The notes: generated by a model from the letters alone, not told the origin. A stretch of 64,000 nt of DNA from Actinostola sp. cb2023 (GCA_033675265.1 JAUJYZ010001440.1:124001-188000), one strand, 5' to 3'; positions 1 through 56,242 are shown, counted from the first letter of the stretch. A program made the numbers and translations.

Positions 1-600
1 CATCATCATTATTATCAATAATGTGAATTAACATGGAAAGAAAGCGTTCCTCTCCCTTCAAAGGCCAAGTAAATCGAGCAACATCGTTGCAAAAAAAGCA
101 CCTCAATACTTTACATCGTTGCGTCCCAAGAGCACAAAACAAAACAAAACTTGTGATCTCGGGTGATCGATAATACACGTCGCAACTCTGTGAAAATATT
201 GAAACAATAGTGAAACAATATTGGGCAATAAACTTCACGATTTCGTTGCCTAAATTGCATGGCCTTTAGATCACCAAATGATTTGCCTTTTTTGAGTCTG
301 ATGAAGCTAAGCCTTGAACACCTTCTTTCCAAACTTGCTGCTTATTTCTTTCCAATTTTTCTCAATTCTACGTCATCATCGTCCATGTAGCCTACGTTGA
401 TGCGATGATGGGATTTTCCTTGCTGTTTAATCCTGTTCTGTTTTCTAAAGAAAAAAAAGAAACGAGTAGCTAAAACACCATGAAATCAAATGAGGTGACG
501 CATGTGCACAGCTGCTCAGAAGAGCTGTTGTCGTGTGATTGGATAATACAAACAATAGAATTGATTATCTACAATAATGAATAATGCTTAGACTAGTAAA
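1..600. other. Unassigned sequence
   Basis: AT-rich sequence at the left edge. Only short open frames without domain character; no exon, RNA gene or clear element recognised. Confidence 0.4.
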
Positions 601-763
601 ACAATATACATATATTTCAAATAACGTTGTCCTGTTCAAAGCAACAAGCGTCAAGCCAAGACCAAAGTGAATGCTGGTTTTGTGCTGACAATTATTTAAA
701 TCGCCATTGTTTCTATAGGGACTAATTACAAAATGTGAACATTTTCACGTGCTTGTTTGCATA

Positions 764-44225
<43,462 letters not shown>

Positions 44226-44271
44226 TACGCCATCAACGTCTTCCCTGTTCTGTGGCGTCGTTAAATACGCT

Positions 44272-44698
44272 GCTATTAGCCACTTCCAAATCGAGCAGGG
44301 GACTGGTACCAAGTCCGTAAAACTAATTCAATTTGATACTAGTAAAATTGGGCATCATTTTCTGAGAGAGCAGATCAAACTTAGCTAGCCTGCAAAGTTT
44401 GGTGAACTTCGGTTTAATATTGACGATGTTAGAGGGCATCAAAGATGTCTATTTTCCCATACAAACTCTGTAAATTTTTGACGTTGTCCATCCAAACCAT
44501 ACATTCACTGTAAAATTTTGGCTGGACAACACAGTTTCAAAAGTTTATAATTCCGACAGAATTCGCTCAAATCACATCAAACTTTGCACAGATACTAATT
44601 TCAACATGCTCTTTCATGTCATGAACTTAATTTCGTAATTGAATTAATTATAATAAACTCATTCCCAGTCCCCTGCTCGATTTGGTAGTGGCTAATTG
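44272..44698. mobile_element. Fold-back MITE directly upstream of gene A
   Basis: ATTAGCCACTTCCAAATCGAG at the left, CGATTTGGTAGTGGCTAAT at the right, with GCAGGGGACTGG in both arms. It begins about 45 bp upstream of the start codon. Related copy at 52028-52434. Confidence 0.8.
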
Positions 44699-44818
44699 TG
44701 AACACATCGCGGAATTAGTACTGCTAAGTGTCATGGATCAACTGTATGACACATAGCCGAGCCTCGAGGCATTTTCGTCTCGCAGTTTGAATTAAGCTCC
44801 TAATTTCTGAATGTTTCA

Positions 44819-45288
44819 TTAAAGTGCCTATCACCCCGGTGAGATTGTTTTAAAAATATTTTCAATATAAGCTGAATAGTTGGTGGGTTCAGTATTTTGT
44901 GATTTGAACCTTGCGTTTATGAGTTATAGAGGTTTGAAATCTCAATATGCAAATTTGATGACGTCTACTGAGACTTCATTTATTATACAAAAACGCCCTT
45001 GTGCTGATTATTGACATTTGAAAACTTACATAATATTTTCACAGTCTTTATAAATGATTGTATCACTTTGTTGCCCATTTCAAAAAATAACTTCTTCTTG
45101 AAAAAGTCTAAATAAGTTATGGCAAATTCCTTAGTAGACGTCATCAAATTTGCATATTGAGATTTCAAACCTCTATAACTCATAAACGCAAGGTTCAAAT
45201 CACAAAATACTGAACCCACCAACTATATTCATCAGCTTATATTGAATATATTTTTAAAACAAACTCACAGGGGTTAGTTGCACTTTAA
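44819..45288. mobile_element. TTAA-bounded palindromic element, AGTGCCTAT family
   Basis: TTAAAGTGCCTATCACCCC at the left and GTTAGTTGCACTTTAA at the right, arms of about 150 bp including GGTTCAGTATTTTGTGATTT. Confidence 0.82.
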
Positions 45289-46028
45289 TGTTGCTTTGAA
45301 ATCAATCCCTAGTGATATAAATTACAACAAAAACAACATTCATTTTGCCAATGTGTATACTACTCAGTTTTTGAGTACATAGAGTTTAATACAATTTGTT
45401 TCGTAGACCGACGTGAAGTCAGTCCACTCTTCAGTTAATCTCTATACACTCGGAAGCAATTGTCAAGAGCTACAACAACAATATGATCGCGTCAGTATCG
45501 TAAACCGTTGAATAGTTGCGCGCGCTAAATAGTTGCACGCGCTAATGTGATTGCATGTTATATATATAACTGTATATACATATACTGATCGTTCAAATAT
45601 TCTGCAAGAGTGACAACGAGAGGATAAGGAGGAAACCACATTAGACGTTTTTCCGATTACGTCATCTGCACAAGCGGAAAATGTATATTGTTGGGTTTCA
45701 TTTAGACGTCATTTCCGGTCTCATGCGGAATTTTAATCAGCTGAAATTTCCAATATAATTCTGCGCACTGCTTGATAGCACATGTTGGTCATGTTTGAAC
45801 ACTATTAGGGTGCAGATAATGAAATTCATGGACTTTTATCAGCTGATTGAAACCAAGCAATAGAGGATTTGCACGATCACCGGCAGCCATGACAGGGGGC
45901 AGTCGCATACGTATCGAGAAATTGTTAATTGGGTTACCTGTGTTATCAAGAATCTCACGGTATAACTTACTGATATGCGCGTGACGTCATGGCGGCCATG
46001 TTGGTTCCCGATATCAAAGCATTCTTCA

Positions 46029-46494
46029 TTAAAGTGCCTATAACCCCTGTGAGATTCTTTCAAAAATCTATTCAATATAAGCTGAATAGTTGGTGGGTTC
46101 AGTATTTTGTGATTTGAACCTTGCGTTTATGAGTTATAGAGGTTTGAAATGTCAATATGCAAATTTGATGACGTCAACCCAGGAATTTGCAATAACTTAT
46201 GTAGACTTTTTCAAGAAGAGCTTATATTTTGAAATGGGGAAAAAGTTATAAAATCATTTATAAAGACTGTGAAAATATTCTGTAAGTTTTCAAATGTCAA
46301 TAATCAGCACAAGGGCGTTTTTGTATAATAAATGAAGTCTTAGTAGACGTCATCAAATTTGCATATTGAGATTTCAAACCTCTATAACTCATAAACGCAA
46401 GGTTCAAATCACAAAATACTGAACCCACCAACAGTATTCAGCTTATATTGAATATAATTTTAAAACAATCTCACAGGGGTTATAGGCACTTTAA
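46029..46494. mobile_element. TTAA-bounded palindromic element, copy 2
   Basis: Near-identical in layout and sequence to 44819-45288: TTAAAGTGCCTATAACCCC to GGGGTTATAGGCACTTTAA. Confidence 0.85.
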
Positions 46495-46819
46495 GGACGA
46501 TTTACACGGTACAACGTTTGATTACAACCATCGCATACAACTTGCTCACGACATGTTTACAACACGATTTGTGTCGTCTAAATCAACCCTACCACTTACT
46601 TACGACTCCTAAGTTATGTTGTAAGCTAGTTGTATAATAATAATACAACTTTATTAACGTGTCTTTCTAGCAGTCCACAAGTGGACCACTAATTGGGGAC
46701 ACGACGGTTGTAGACAGAAGTTGTACCGTGTAACTCGCCCTTTAGCTTCTCTTGTTTGTACTTCAAACATGGTCGCTGCCTATTTCAATCAGTCAAGGGA
46801 TTGACCGATTGTAAACAAG

Positions 46820-46865
46820 CATTACTGAGTTGACAGCGGTCACCATAGAACCCCGTCAAATATCG
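46820..46865 (-). pseudogene. Relic of the EGF exon end and donor
   Basis: About 40 bp closely match the 77-bp unit (GGTTCTATGGTGACCGCTGT then CAACTCAGTAATG on minus), encoding GFYGDRCQ with a damaged donor. It lies 2.6 kb upstream of gene A exon 1. Confidence 0.7.
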
Positions 46866-46973
46866 AATGTTGATCTGAGAATGAAATCCATTCGAATCCA
46901 TTAAGATGGAAGAATATCTAAGTCGATACTTCGATATTGAGTGATCCGATCGAAGGTCGAGGCTTAAGGTGGC

Positions 46974-47244
46974 TCCGTCGAAATTCACGATTCACAAACT
47001 TTTACGCAAAACTATCGGACAATTTTTTTTTTGAGCGCGTTTAAGTAGAGAGAACAAGGTCCATTGTAGCTCCGATATCACTAAGTATTTGCGGAAAGGG
47101 AATTCGAATTATGTTGTAATATTGCCAAATAATAGCTTCAACTTTCTGCAAGTCTGATAGTCCATCACGCGCATATTAAAAACAGTTATGGCCGAAGTTT
47201 TATTTCAAACAAATGCGTCTGGAATTTCGACGGAGCCACCTTAA
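46974..47244. mobile_element. TTAA-flanked element with GGTGGCTCCGTCGAAAT ends
   Basis: TTAAGGTGGCTCCGTCGAAAT at the left and AATTTCGACGGAGCCACCTTAA at the right; 271 bp, non-coding. Confidence 0.82.
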
Positions 47245-47391
47245 ATTATTTATCTATAGCTTCTCTTGTTAGATCATCCAACATGGCGGCTGTTTCATTG
47301 TTATTTATATCTCAAGGGATTTTGAGTCATGTGGATTCAACTCAAGAATAATAAGTGTTTTTTTATATCACATCACCAGCTTACGTGTTAT

Positions 47392-47862
47392 TTAAAGTGC
47401 TTATGAAGCTTAATTTGTTTATTTTGAAGATAGATTACATATGAAGTGAATAGTGGGATGTTTCAGTATTTTGTGATTTGAGCTTCGCATTTGCGAGTTA
47501 TAAACGTTTGAAATCGTGATATGCTAATTCGGTGACGTCAAAGGAGGCATCATTTATTATACAAAAGCGCCCCTTTGCAAATTACTGACATTTTTTAATC
47601 TGGAAAAAGGTTATTCTACAACTTATATAAATGATGTTAAACTTTTGTTCTATTTCAGAAAAGAATGCTACTTGAAAAAATATAAATAAGTTACAGCAAA
47701 TGCCTCCTTTGACGTCACCGAATTAGCATATCACGATTTCAAATCTTTATGACTGTACTCGCAAATGCGAAGCTCAAATTACAAAATACTGAAACATCCC
47801 ACTATTCACTTCATATGTAATCGATTTTCAAAATAAAAAAATTAGCTTCATAAGCACTTTAA
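47392..47862. mobile_element. TTAA-bounded palindromic element, AGTGCTTATGAAG subtype
   Basis: TTAAAGTGCTTATGAAGC to GCTTCATAAGCACTTTAA. Same layout as 44819-45288 with diverged arms, including GACGTCAAAGGAGGC and its complement. Confidence 0.8.
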
Positions 47863-47987
47863 TGTTCATTATGTGTATCGTACGCGAAGTCAAATAAAAT
47901 AAAACAAAATTAAAATTACATTAATAACAATTAATCCTCCAATCGAATGACAAAAATAATGTCATAACAATAAATTATGTGTTGCCA

Positions 47988-48178
47988 ATAGGCGACTTGC
48001 ATGATGGCGTCATATACTACAAGTACCAGAATGCTTTGCCCATTTTCTTTTGTTAGATAATTAGCACCAATTGTCTTACTATTCTCATGAGGGAATAAAA
48101 ATCTGAATAAGAAAGAACATTCCCAATGCATTCTGGTACTTGTAGTAAAACAACGTCATCATGCAAGTCACCTACTCA
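47988..48178. mobile_element. Fold-back element
   Basis: AGGCGACTTGCATGATGGCG at the left and its near complement (GTCATCATGCAAGTCACCT) at the right, with inner arm CTACAAGTACCAGAATGC. Confidence 0.7.
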
Positions 48179-48445
48179 CTCTGTATTGTGATTGCACTTT
48201 CCCTTGGAATAGGTGACGTCAATACGGTGAATAATTACTGAAGTGAGCCGCGCTCGATTCAGCGGTAAACCATGTCTTTTTACAAAATTGAACATGTAAG
48301 AACAAACCTCCAAAACAAGTACAGCACATTAGGGACGTTCAATACCAATACGACGACGGCTAGGACGACGAAATTCGAATAAAGTGTTTTGTTGTCTATA
48401 TTGTTTTCATATCATAATCGTATCATTTTCCGGGTTTTCACTACA

Positions 48446-48636
48446 GGGTAGCAAAGGGGGGGTGGGGGGGGGGGGGGGGGTATTGTCGTGCCATTTTTAC
48501 GTAAAGCCATTAATTCACGCACCTCTCTCTTGCAAATTCACGGTTTTATCTTTTGTTTATGAAGTGTTTTTCACGATTCACGCGCCATTTTTGGGCCAAA
48601 TCACGCGTCACGTGACACCCCTTTGCTACCCTGTCA
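48446..48636. mobile_element. Fold-back MITE with ACAGGGTAGCAAAGGGG ends
   Basis: ACAGGGTAGCAAAGGGGG at the left and CCCCTTTGCTACCCTGT at the right, with a poly-G run inside the left end. A related copy is nested at about 53000-53213. Confidence 0.8.
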
Positions 48637-48639
48637 CTA

Positions 48640-50570
48640 AATTTGCGCCGCCTTTCATGAAATAATGACATCGTCTTTTTGTCGCCCGAGGTTGACTGAA
48701 AACAACTATTTGTACAAATAACGAACTGACGTTCTCGTTCTCTTTGCGTTTCACGTTGTAGTTTAGCACTCAACGCCTGAATGTAAAAACAATCCGAGCT
48801 TATTCATACATTCCAACAAGAAGTTAATTTTATTGAATGTTGTAATTAGCGCTATTGTAGTACCGGTCTAAGTCCCGGCCGAACCAACCTGGCCGGACCA
48901 TTACTCAGGGTCTTAAAATAATTGAGGAGAAGGTGCTGCCTTTGTAATTACATCTACAAATGAGCATATGGGTATTTTGTCTGCGCATGCGCCAACACAG
49001 CATTGACAGTGACGTCTGAACCATTTTCCAGCTCGATTGCTCATTTTAAGGATATTTTGTAGGAGATCTACGCGTTTCTAAAGTTTAAACGTCATGAAAA
49101 TGTACTCATTTTTAAAGAGGATAAACACTTCTTCCCCTGGGTATATCTTTGGCCGCTGTTATTTCTTTTGATGACGAGATATTTTACATTGAAATGCGAC
49201 TGTGGTGTTTGGAGTTGGATGTTCAGCGTTAATTATTTCTACAATCAAGTATTCTACAGCACTGGATTAACGCTGGTAATTGTGATGAAAGTAAACTTTT
49301 AGAATTTTAATGAAATGGTCTTTCAGGTGTACGCGATTTCGAGCTATGGCCCGGTGAATATGTAGAGGTGTTCAATTTAGGTCGAACTTTAACGAGATAT
49401 TTCTTGAAATTTTTACCGACCCCCAAGTTGGAGATAATTACCAAGGCATTCATTCCTTTATATAATTTCAGTTTTTTTATAGAGAATGGGGCTTCAAAAA
49501 ATGCTTAGCTGTCAGATTTAATAGATTCTTCTCACCCTATACTCGGTGGAATGGCGGAATTGATGTTTTGTGTTACTTCTCGAATCCATGGTTCTATCAT
49601 ATCTTCTTCTATTTCCTTATTCTAAGTCTTTGAAAGTATAAATGAGAGAACAGACTTTGCAGAAAAATAAGTTGTTAAGAAAATTAAAACTTGTTTCCAC
49701 TGTTTTGCATTGCAATATTTTTGCTTACCATTTACGGGACTCGCGACGAGCAGAAATATGGTCTCCAAGCATTCAAGTCAAATTATCTTTCGATTTCTAC
49801 CGACCCCCAAGCTGCTTAATGTTACGGGGGCGAAGATTATTCAATAGTCATTCCATTCATCACAATAAATGACTTTCAAAAAATGCGTAGCTCCTGCTAT
49901 GGATGTTCAAAGTGCATGTATACGGCGAAGACGGCAGCCATTGTCAGTTTAGCTCGTCATGTCTGGACCTCCCTCACCTTGCAATATGCAACTCATAATG
50001 CATCGTAAATACTGGTTATGACAACTGCAGCATGCCTTCAGCATTGATAAAATAGAATCCATCATTTTAGAGTTGCATATGTTCATATAGGCAAGTTAAT
50101 AAATAAATATATGAGATAGAACTTCGACATCTTGTTTGTTATTCCTGGTATTTAAATTAGCGCGGGATGGCGCGGGATATATGCGCGTGTCAGAGGGTCT
50201 TTGTGTTACTGTTGGTATTTCACGCATGTGCAGACAAAATGCCCATATGCTCTACAAATGGTTAGACCTTCGCGTGGCTCGGATGACCACGTAAATTGGC
50301 GGTGCCGTCTCTCCACATTACACTATAAAGTTGAATAGGAGGGACGTAAAAGAACCACTGAGGACGTAGACAAACCTCTAACAGTGACCACCCTCAGTGT
50401 CTGCTCTCTATAGATTGTTTCTAATATATTGTGAACGAGTCTTCTGCTCATTGTATATTTCGAGCTTAAATAAATTTACAACAACAACAACAACATGTAC
50501 AGCAACACGTGTTGAGAAAGGAAAGGGCGAAAAGGTCGCTGACCAAACGGGAGTTAATAAGCTTTGCAAA
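48640..50570. other. Unassigned intergenic stretch
   Basis: No coding exon, RNA gene or complete element recognised. A repeat with CGCATGNGCAGACAAAATGCC near 48970 and 50210 is shared with 4320-4345. Confidence 0.4.
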
Positions 50571-50574
50571 ATCT

Positions 50575-50745
50575 ACGACGGCGACGTCAACCGGAAGTGT
50601 CAATAACTTCTGTTCGGGTTTCGTACATTAGAGATTTGGTCCAAGCCTAAGCCTGTGAGGTTACTTTATCCACAGGGAATACCAACTATGAAGGTATGAA
50701 ACTCTGAACAGAAGTTATTTACACTTCCGGTTGACGTCGCCGTCC
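50575..50745. mobile_element. Inverted repeat pair
   Basis: Arms ACGGCGACGTCAACCGGAAG (50577-50617) and complement (50703-50745). Confidence 0.6.
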
Positions 50746-51220
50746 GTTAGATCAGTTGTAAAGCTTAACACTATTTACCTCGAGTTCGACGCTTTGTGGG
50801 GCTGGTCGAGTACCTTCAGGGACATTTTCAGGAGCAGTGGCAAGGGCGGTACTGGGAGCAAGAACTGGTGCCACAAGTGGCCACCTCGTTGGCTTGTTGC
50901 CGAATACCTTGAAGACCCTTGAACATCCATACAATTCACATAGTCAGAGCTATTATCGTGGCACTGAGTTTCGGTCGACGAACTGAGTGCCTGGTAGACC
51001 TGGCCTTATTTATACTCGCTTAGTGAGGGACTGGTGCCCTGTGCCTGTAGGCATCTAAGACATCTAATGAAATCAATTGAAAAAAATGCTGATGAAAATT
51101 TCTCACGAGATCGACCGGAAATAACGTCTATTATTATCAAGCATTCCAAGTTTGAACAACCGGTCGCTTCTTCGGAGTGGGAGGGGGGACGAGAAAGCGA
51201 AAAACTTATTTGACGATCCC

Positions 51221-51512
51221 CTCTTATCCCTTCCCATGGTGCTTTGCAATTCCCTCTAATCCCTTCCCATGGTGCTTTGCAATTCCCTCTAATCCCTTCC
51301 CATGGTGCTTTGCAATTCCCTCTAATCCCTTCCCATGGTGCTTTGCAATTCCCTCCAATCCCTTCCCATGGTGCTTTGCAATTCCCTCTAATCCCTTCCC
51401 ATGGTGCTTTGCAATTCCCTCTAATCCCTTCCCATGGTGCTTTGCAATTCCCTCTAATCCCTTCCCATGGTGCTTTGCAATTCCCTCTAATCCCTTCCCA
51501 TGGTGCTTTGCT
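51221..51512. repeat. 33-bp minisatellite
   Basis: About nine near-perfect units of 33 bp containing CCCTTCCCATGGTGCTTTGC. Since 33 is divisible by 3, a repeated 11-residue frame (KAPWEGIRGNC) runs on the minus strand, but there are no exon signals or signal peptide. The sequences on each side (TCGCTTCTTCGGAGTGGGAG at 51165-51185 and CCCTTCCGAAGAAGCGACTG at 51565-51585) are inverted copies. Confidence 0.93.
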
Positions 51513-51764
51513 CACCAGTTCTTTTCACTTTCTCGTCCCCCCTCCCCTTCCGTAGTCCCTCCTACCCTTCCGAAGAAGCGACTGGGTTTGAGGCTGCAAC
51601 CGGGGCCAGATCTAGATATCGGCCTAACTGATTATGCCACTAGGAGACGCTAATTACGACTGAGCATCAAGACGTTCCGTATATTTATTGTCATTTCTTG
51701 TAAATGTACGACAAAAGAGTACAATAAAGCTGTTGTTGTTAGTGTTGTGTTGTGCGTGTATATA

Positions 51765-51990
51765 CAGTCGAACCTCTCCACAACGGCCACCTTGAGACTA
51801 AATGTTGTGGCCGTTGTGTGGAGGTGGTCGTTGTGTGGAGGTGGTCGGTGTGTAGAAGTGGTCGTTGTGTGGAGGTGGCCGTTGTGTGGAGGTTTTGAAA
51901 ACGAATAAATGTATATGGGATTGCTGGTGGCCGGGACAAAAAATCCTGGCCGTTATAGAGGTGGCCGTTAGTAGAGGTTCGACTCTATAC
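51765..51990. mobile_element. Inverted repeat with CAGTCGAACCTCTCCACAAC end
   Basis: ACAGTCGAACCTCT at the left and AGAGGTTCGACTCTATA at the right around GTGGCCGTTGTGTGGAGGTG repeats; related in style to 19025-19328. Confidence 0.65.
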
Positions 51991-52027
51991 TGTTATATTA
52001 ATGGCATGCGTATTGGCCATTACAAAA

Positions 52028-52434
52028 AAAGAGCAGGGGACTGGGAATGAGTTTATTAGAATCAATGTAATTACGAAATTAAGTTTATGACATGAAACAA
52101 CATGTTGAAATTATCATATGTGCAAAGTTTGATGTGATTTGAGTGAATTCTGTCGGAATTATAAACTTTTGAAATTGTGTTGTCCAGCCAAAATTTTATG
52201 GTGAATGTATGGTTTGGCTGGACAACGTCAAAAATTTACAGAGTTTGTATGGGGAAATAGACATATTTGGTGCCCTCTAGCATCGTCAATATTAAGCCAA
52301 AGTTCACCAAACTTTCCAGACTAGCTAAGTTTGATATGCTCTCTCAGAAAATGATGCCCGATTTTACTAGTATCAAATTGAATTAGTTTTACGGACTTGG
52401 TACCAGTCCCCTGCTCGTTAAGGTAATTGCTAAT
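52028..52434. mobile_element. Fold-back MITE, GAGCAGGGGACTGG family
   Basis: Reverse-orientation relative of the element at 44272-44698, with GAGCAGGGGACTGGGAATGA at the left and GTACCAGTCCCCTGCTCG at the right. Confidence 0.8.
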
Positions 52435-52806
52435 TGTATAATTTGTTCCTTGTTATTTTCTTTGTCATAAATATCTAATAACGTATCATGTTCGAGAGTC
52501 CAGCGGTGCTCTTCGGCGCGGGCTCGGATGAAACGTCAATCTCTAGCAATGATAACGTTTCAGAAGCCTTCAATTTTGACTTGACGGGATTCAGTTCGCT
52601 CTTTTTATTTGTGCATTTATAAGTTTATTTATTTTCTTTATCGGTTAATTTGACTGATTATGACATATAAGGAAATAAAGTCCATATATGGTATGTTGCC
52701 ATTGTATTGTCGCTAGTTTCCAGGCTCTTGCAACATTTACAATGACGAGTTTTTATATGTATTGCTAATTGGTATAAAAATGTGTTCTTGTTAATGACTC
52801 GTTATA

Positions 52807-53312
52807 CCACAGGCAACCCAAACTCTTATTTAACGGTACGTTTTTGGTAATTAAAAAATAATTGGTTTAAATGCGGGAAAAATCACGTAAATAAAAACAC
52901 CTTTGCTTCGTATGTTGTGTTTTGTCGATAACAAAAAAGAAACCGTTTAAAATCGCAAATAAACGACAAAACACAACATAAGAGGTGAAGGCATATTTAT
53001 CGTGTAGCAAAGTGGTTATACACGTGACGCGTGATTTGGCACAAAAATGGCGCGTGAATTGTGAAAAAACTTCATAAACAAAATATGAAACCGTGATCCG
53101 TGAATTTGCAAGAAAGACGTGCGCGAAATGGCTTAAATGATTCGTTGGAGTCGTGAATTTACGAAAAAATGACACGTGAAGCGTGATCACAACCCGGCCC
53201 CCTTTACTACACTGTTTATTCACGCGATGATTCACCATTTAAGCCAAATTTAAAAATGTTACCCCCCCCCCCCCCCCCCCCCCCCAAAGACCTTGGGTTG
53301 CCTGTGGTGATA
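52807..53312. mobile_element. Nested fold-back elements
   Basis: Outer ends CCACAGGCAACCCAAAC and TTGGGTTGCCTGTGG. An inner element (about 53000-53213) carries GTAGCAAAG...TTTACTACAC ends related to 48446-48636. A poly-C run lies at about 53264-53286. Confidence 0.72.
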
Positions 53313-53371
53313 TCAATAAATTGACATCTAAATGATGAATTACATAAAACGTATTTCTTATTGAAAAAGAC

Positions 53372-53652
53372 AAGATAATGGGTCAGAGAGCGAGCCTCAC
53401 GCTTATTTTGTGCTATCTTTATTTCTATATGGTTATTTTGAGAGCATACGAACCACTATGTAAGCAGACTTCCGGTGCAATGTCGAGCGTCGAGCAATGT
53501 AAGCAAAGCCACTTACTTACAACAAGACGACCTTCAATTTATACTGAAAATGTTTCATTTTTATGTCTGGTATAACCGGAAGTCTGCTTACGTAGAGGTT
53601 CGCATGTTCTAAAAATAGCCTTATTGAAATTCGAGTTTCTCGCTCTGTTCCC
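53372..53652. mobile_element. Fold-back element
   Basis: GGGTCAGAGAGCGAG at the left and CTCGCTCTGTTCCC at the right, inner arms GTAAGCAGACTTCCGGT and ACCGGAAGTCTGCTTAC. Confidence 0.65.
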
Positions 53653-53677
53653 TTATTTTCTCTTTTATACTGAAGGA

Positions 53678-53872
53678 ATGGTCAACGCTCAGCGTCCGTC
53701 CATCGAGTTATGGATGCACGCGGGAGGCTGCTAAGCACGAGAGAAGCGTAATAGTCGCACGAGGCTTAGCCGAGTGCGACTCTAGCTTCTTGAGTGCTTA
53801 GCAGCCGACCAAGTGCATCCATAACTCGATGGACGCACAGCTGAAGCGTTGACCATTCCTTTTATAGCATAT
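53678..53872. mobile_element. Palindromic MITE with CGAGGCTTAGCCGAG centre
   Basis: GGAATGGTCAACGCT at the left and AGCGTTGACCATTCC at the right; arms share CATCGAGTTATGGATGCA. Confidence 0.8.
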
Positions 53873-54277
53873 ATAGTTACTGCAAATTCAAATAAAACAA
53901 TGTTATTTTCCAATTGATTTCAGAGCGCGCGCTATGGCGATGACGTGAGCGTTCGTCCATTGAGTTATGGATGCACACACTCGCGCACGTTAATTAGCCA
54001 ATCAGAGCGCGCGTTATATCAATGCTATGTTATAAACCGAATTACATCATCGTTGTCGGTAGAAATCATGAAGGTATGGCCGAAATGGATTATGGGAAAT
54101 CTCAAATAATATAACATCGACCTTTTTATCCAGACTATTTTCAAAATTACGAGAACATTGAACAACTGATTTCCCATCCATCCTTGCGGTCATAGCCTTT
54201 ACAATGTATGGTTTTCAACCCGGCAATGCTGTTATAATTAGATGTATATGAACCTACAATAGACCAAACGATGAGTC

Positions 54278-54352
54278 CTATATAAGACCTTCGTTGTTTA
54301 CATAGACGGGATTCCTGTGGCTTCCGTAGGAATTACTCAAATCGTAGGAATC
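54278..54352 (-). CDS. Gene B last exon: tail with YVNN motif and stop
   Basis: A 75-nt exon after CTCTTTCAG, encoding 24 residues: DSYDLSNSYGSHRNPVYVNN then EGLI and TAG. YVNN fits the pYxN consensus bound by the Grb2 SH2 domain; SYDLS and NSYGS add two more tyrosines. Phase and reading frame agree with exon 3. Confidence 0.82.
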   Translation of the reverse strand, partial: DSYDLSNSYGSHRNPVYVNNEGLI

Positions 54353-54389
54353 CTGAAAGAGGACAAATAGACGAATAAATAAGCAAATT

Positions 54390-54435
<46 letters not shown>

Positions 54436-54438
54436 ACA

Positions 54439-54486
<48 letters not shown>

Positions 54487-56208
54487 ACAGGAGCAGGAGC
54501 AATAATTAAAGTATATATATCACTTACTGTAGGTTTATATTTCCCTGGTTCATTAGACGATGATCTGAGTTCAGTAAGTTCTACCAATTCCCCGCTACCG
54601 TTCACGACATAAGGCTGACCTCGAATGTACATCAAGCTGTCATTGTCCCACAAGTCGTAATTCTTTCTCTTCTTCTTTATTCGCTGCACATAAACCTGTA
54701 ACGTAGTGCAACGAATTATTATTATTATTTTTTTTTTAAAGAGGTTATTTACCGGTCAGGAGCTCAAGATAGGGAAAACTGTGCCCGAGGACACAGTTTT
54801 TCCCTATCCGAACCGACGTGACTAAGGTCGGCAAATAACGTAATAATAATTATAATAATATTGACTATATTTGTGTCAATGTATTTATTTTTTTCTTTGT
54901 GTTATTTTTCGACAACTGTCAGCCACGTGATAGCAACCGACCAAAGAAATGTGCACATTTTTGTGGGAAAAACATGAAAGCAAGGCTCGTTAGGCATCGA
55001 TCAGTTGATAAACAAATACAAATACAGTCATTCTCAAAAAGGTTGTCCAGATGAAAAGACTGCAATACTACAATAAAGTGACGTGATTCATTATGTTTTC
55101 AATTTCTGCGCGCGCCGGAACTGCGAGTTGATACCAGCGCCATTACATTCAGTTCTCACAATGCCGTGTACTTTTGCGTCTCAAATTGAAATTCCACGCG
55201 AGGAAATTGATTACATAATGATTCACGTGACTTTATTGTAGTATTGTAGTCTTTTCATCTCGACAACCTTTTTGAGAATGGCTGTATATATGTATGTCAT
55301 ATATACAATATGAAATATAATCGTTTTCGTCTGAGTGGGAAAGTTACCGCACTGTCACCGCACCGCGCCTTGTCTTACCGAAAGAGTTTGATTGGATGAG
55401 ATGCATCTGCACGCTTTTTGGCTTAGAAAGGAAGCCATTTGAGTGTCATGGTACCGTAGGTTTCCCACTCGACTCTATCATTTCATAGCAAACTTACCGC
55501 CAATATAATGATGACAAGGACTAATAAGGACACAAGGAGACACGCGACGATTAGAACGACCTCCCAGTTTTCTAATGCTTTATCTTCCTCTGTCGGTGTC
55601 TCAACCTCTTCCTTGATACTCATCGTTAGAACATTGAATCCCAGCGTGCCAGAGGAGTTGGCCTTCTTGATAGATTCCTCTATTGTATTTACGGTAACAT
55701 TTGATCTGGATTTTGAAATCACCTTAAAGTTCACTCCAGTGCTGCCTTGGAAAAAACCGACCACGTCTACTGTGAGAAAGCCATCCATCGTTGAAAAGAC
55801 TGTGGTCAACTGGTCCTCCATTTTTCGTTCAAGTTCTTTGTACTCTTTGGAATAGGAATACGCCAGGTTTGGTTCCCATGTTTGGTCTGTGACTATGGCA
55901 CCTTCGAATGTTTCGGTTGAGGTGGAAACTGTAGGAGTTGATGGCACTATTGAAGTTGATGACACCAATGATGATGATGGTGATGCTGATGCTGATGGTG
56001 ATGGTGATGACGATGGCAATGATGATGGTGATGGAGATGGCATTGGTGATGATGGTGATGATAATGATGATGATGATGATGATGATGGTGAAGGTGGTGA
56101 TGGTGATAGTGATAGTGATAGTGATGGTGATGGCGATGATAATGATGATGATGACGATGATGATGGTGATGGTGATGAAAATGATAATGATAATGATGGT
56201 GATGATGG

Positions 56209-56242
<34 letters not shown>

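Noticed and set aside
50731..51650. Possible LTR or gag remnant
   Set aside because: Short frames without protease, RT or zinc-knuckle motifs, and no convincing pair of terminal repeats.
51006..51653. Repeated KAPWEGIRGNC frame as a secreted repeat protein
   Set aside because: The 33-bp unit keeps the frame open by arithmetic; no signal peptide, splice sites or non-repeat domain.
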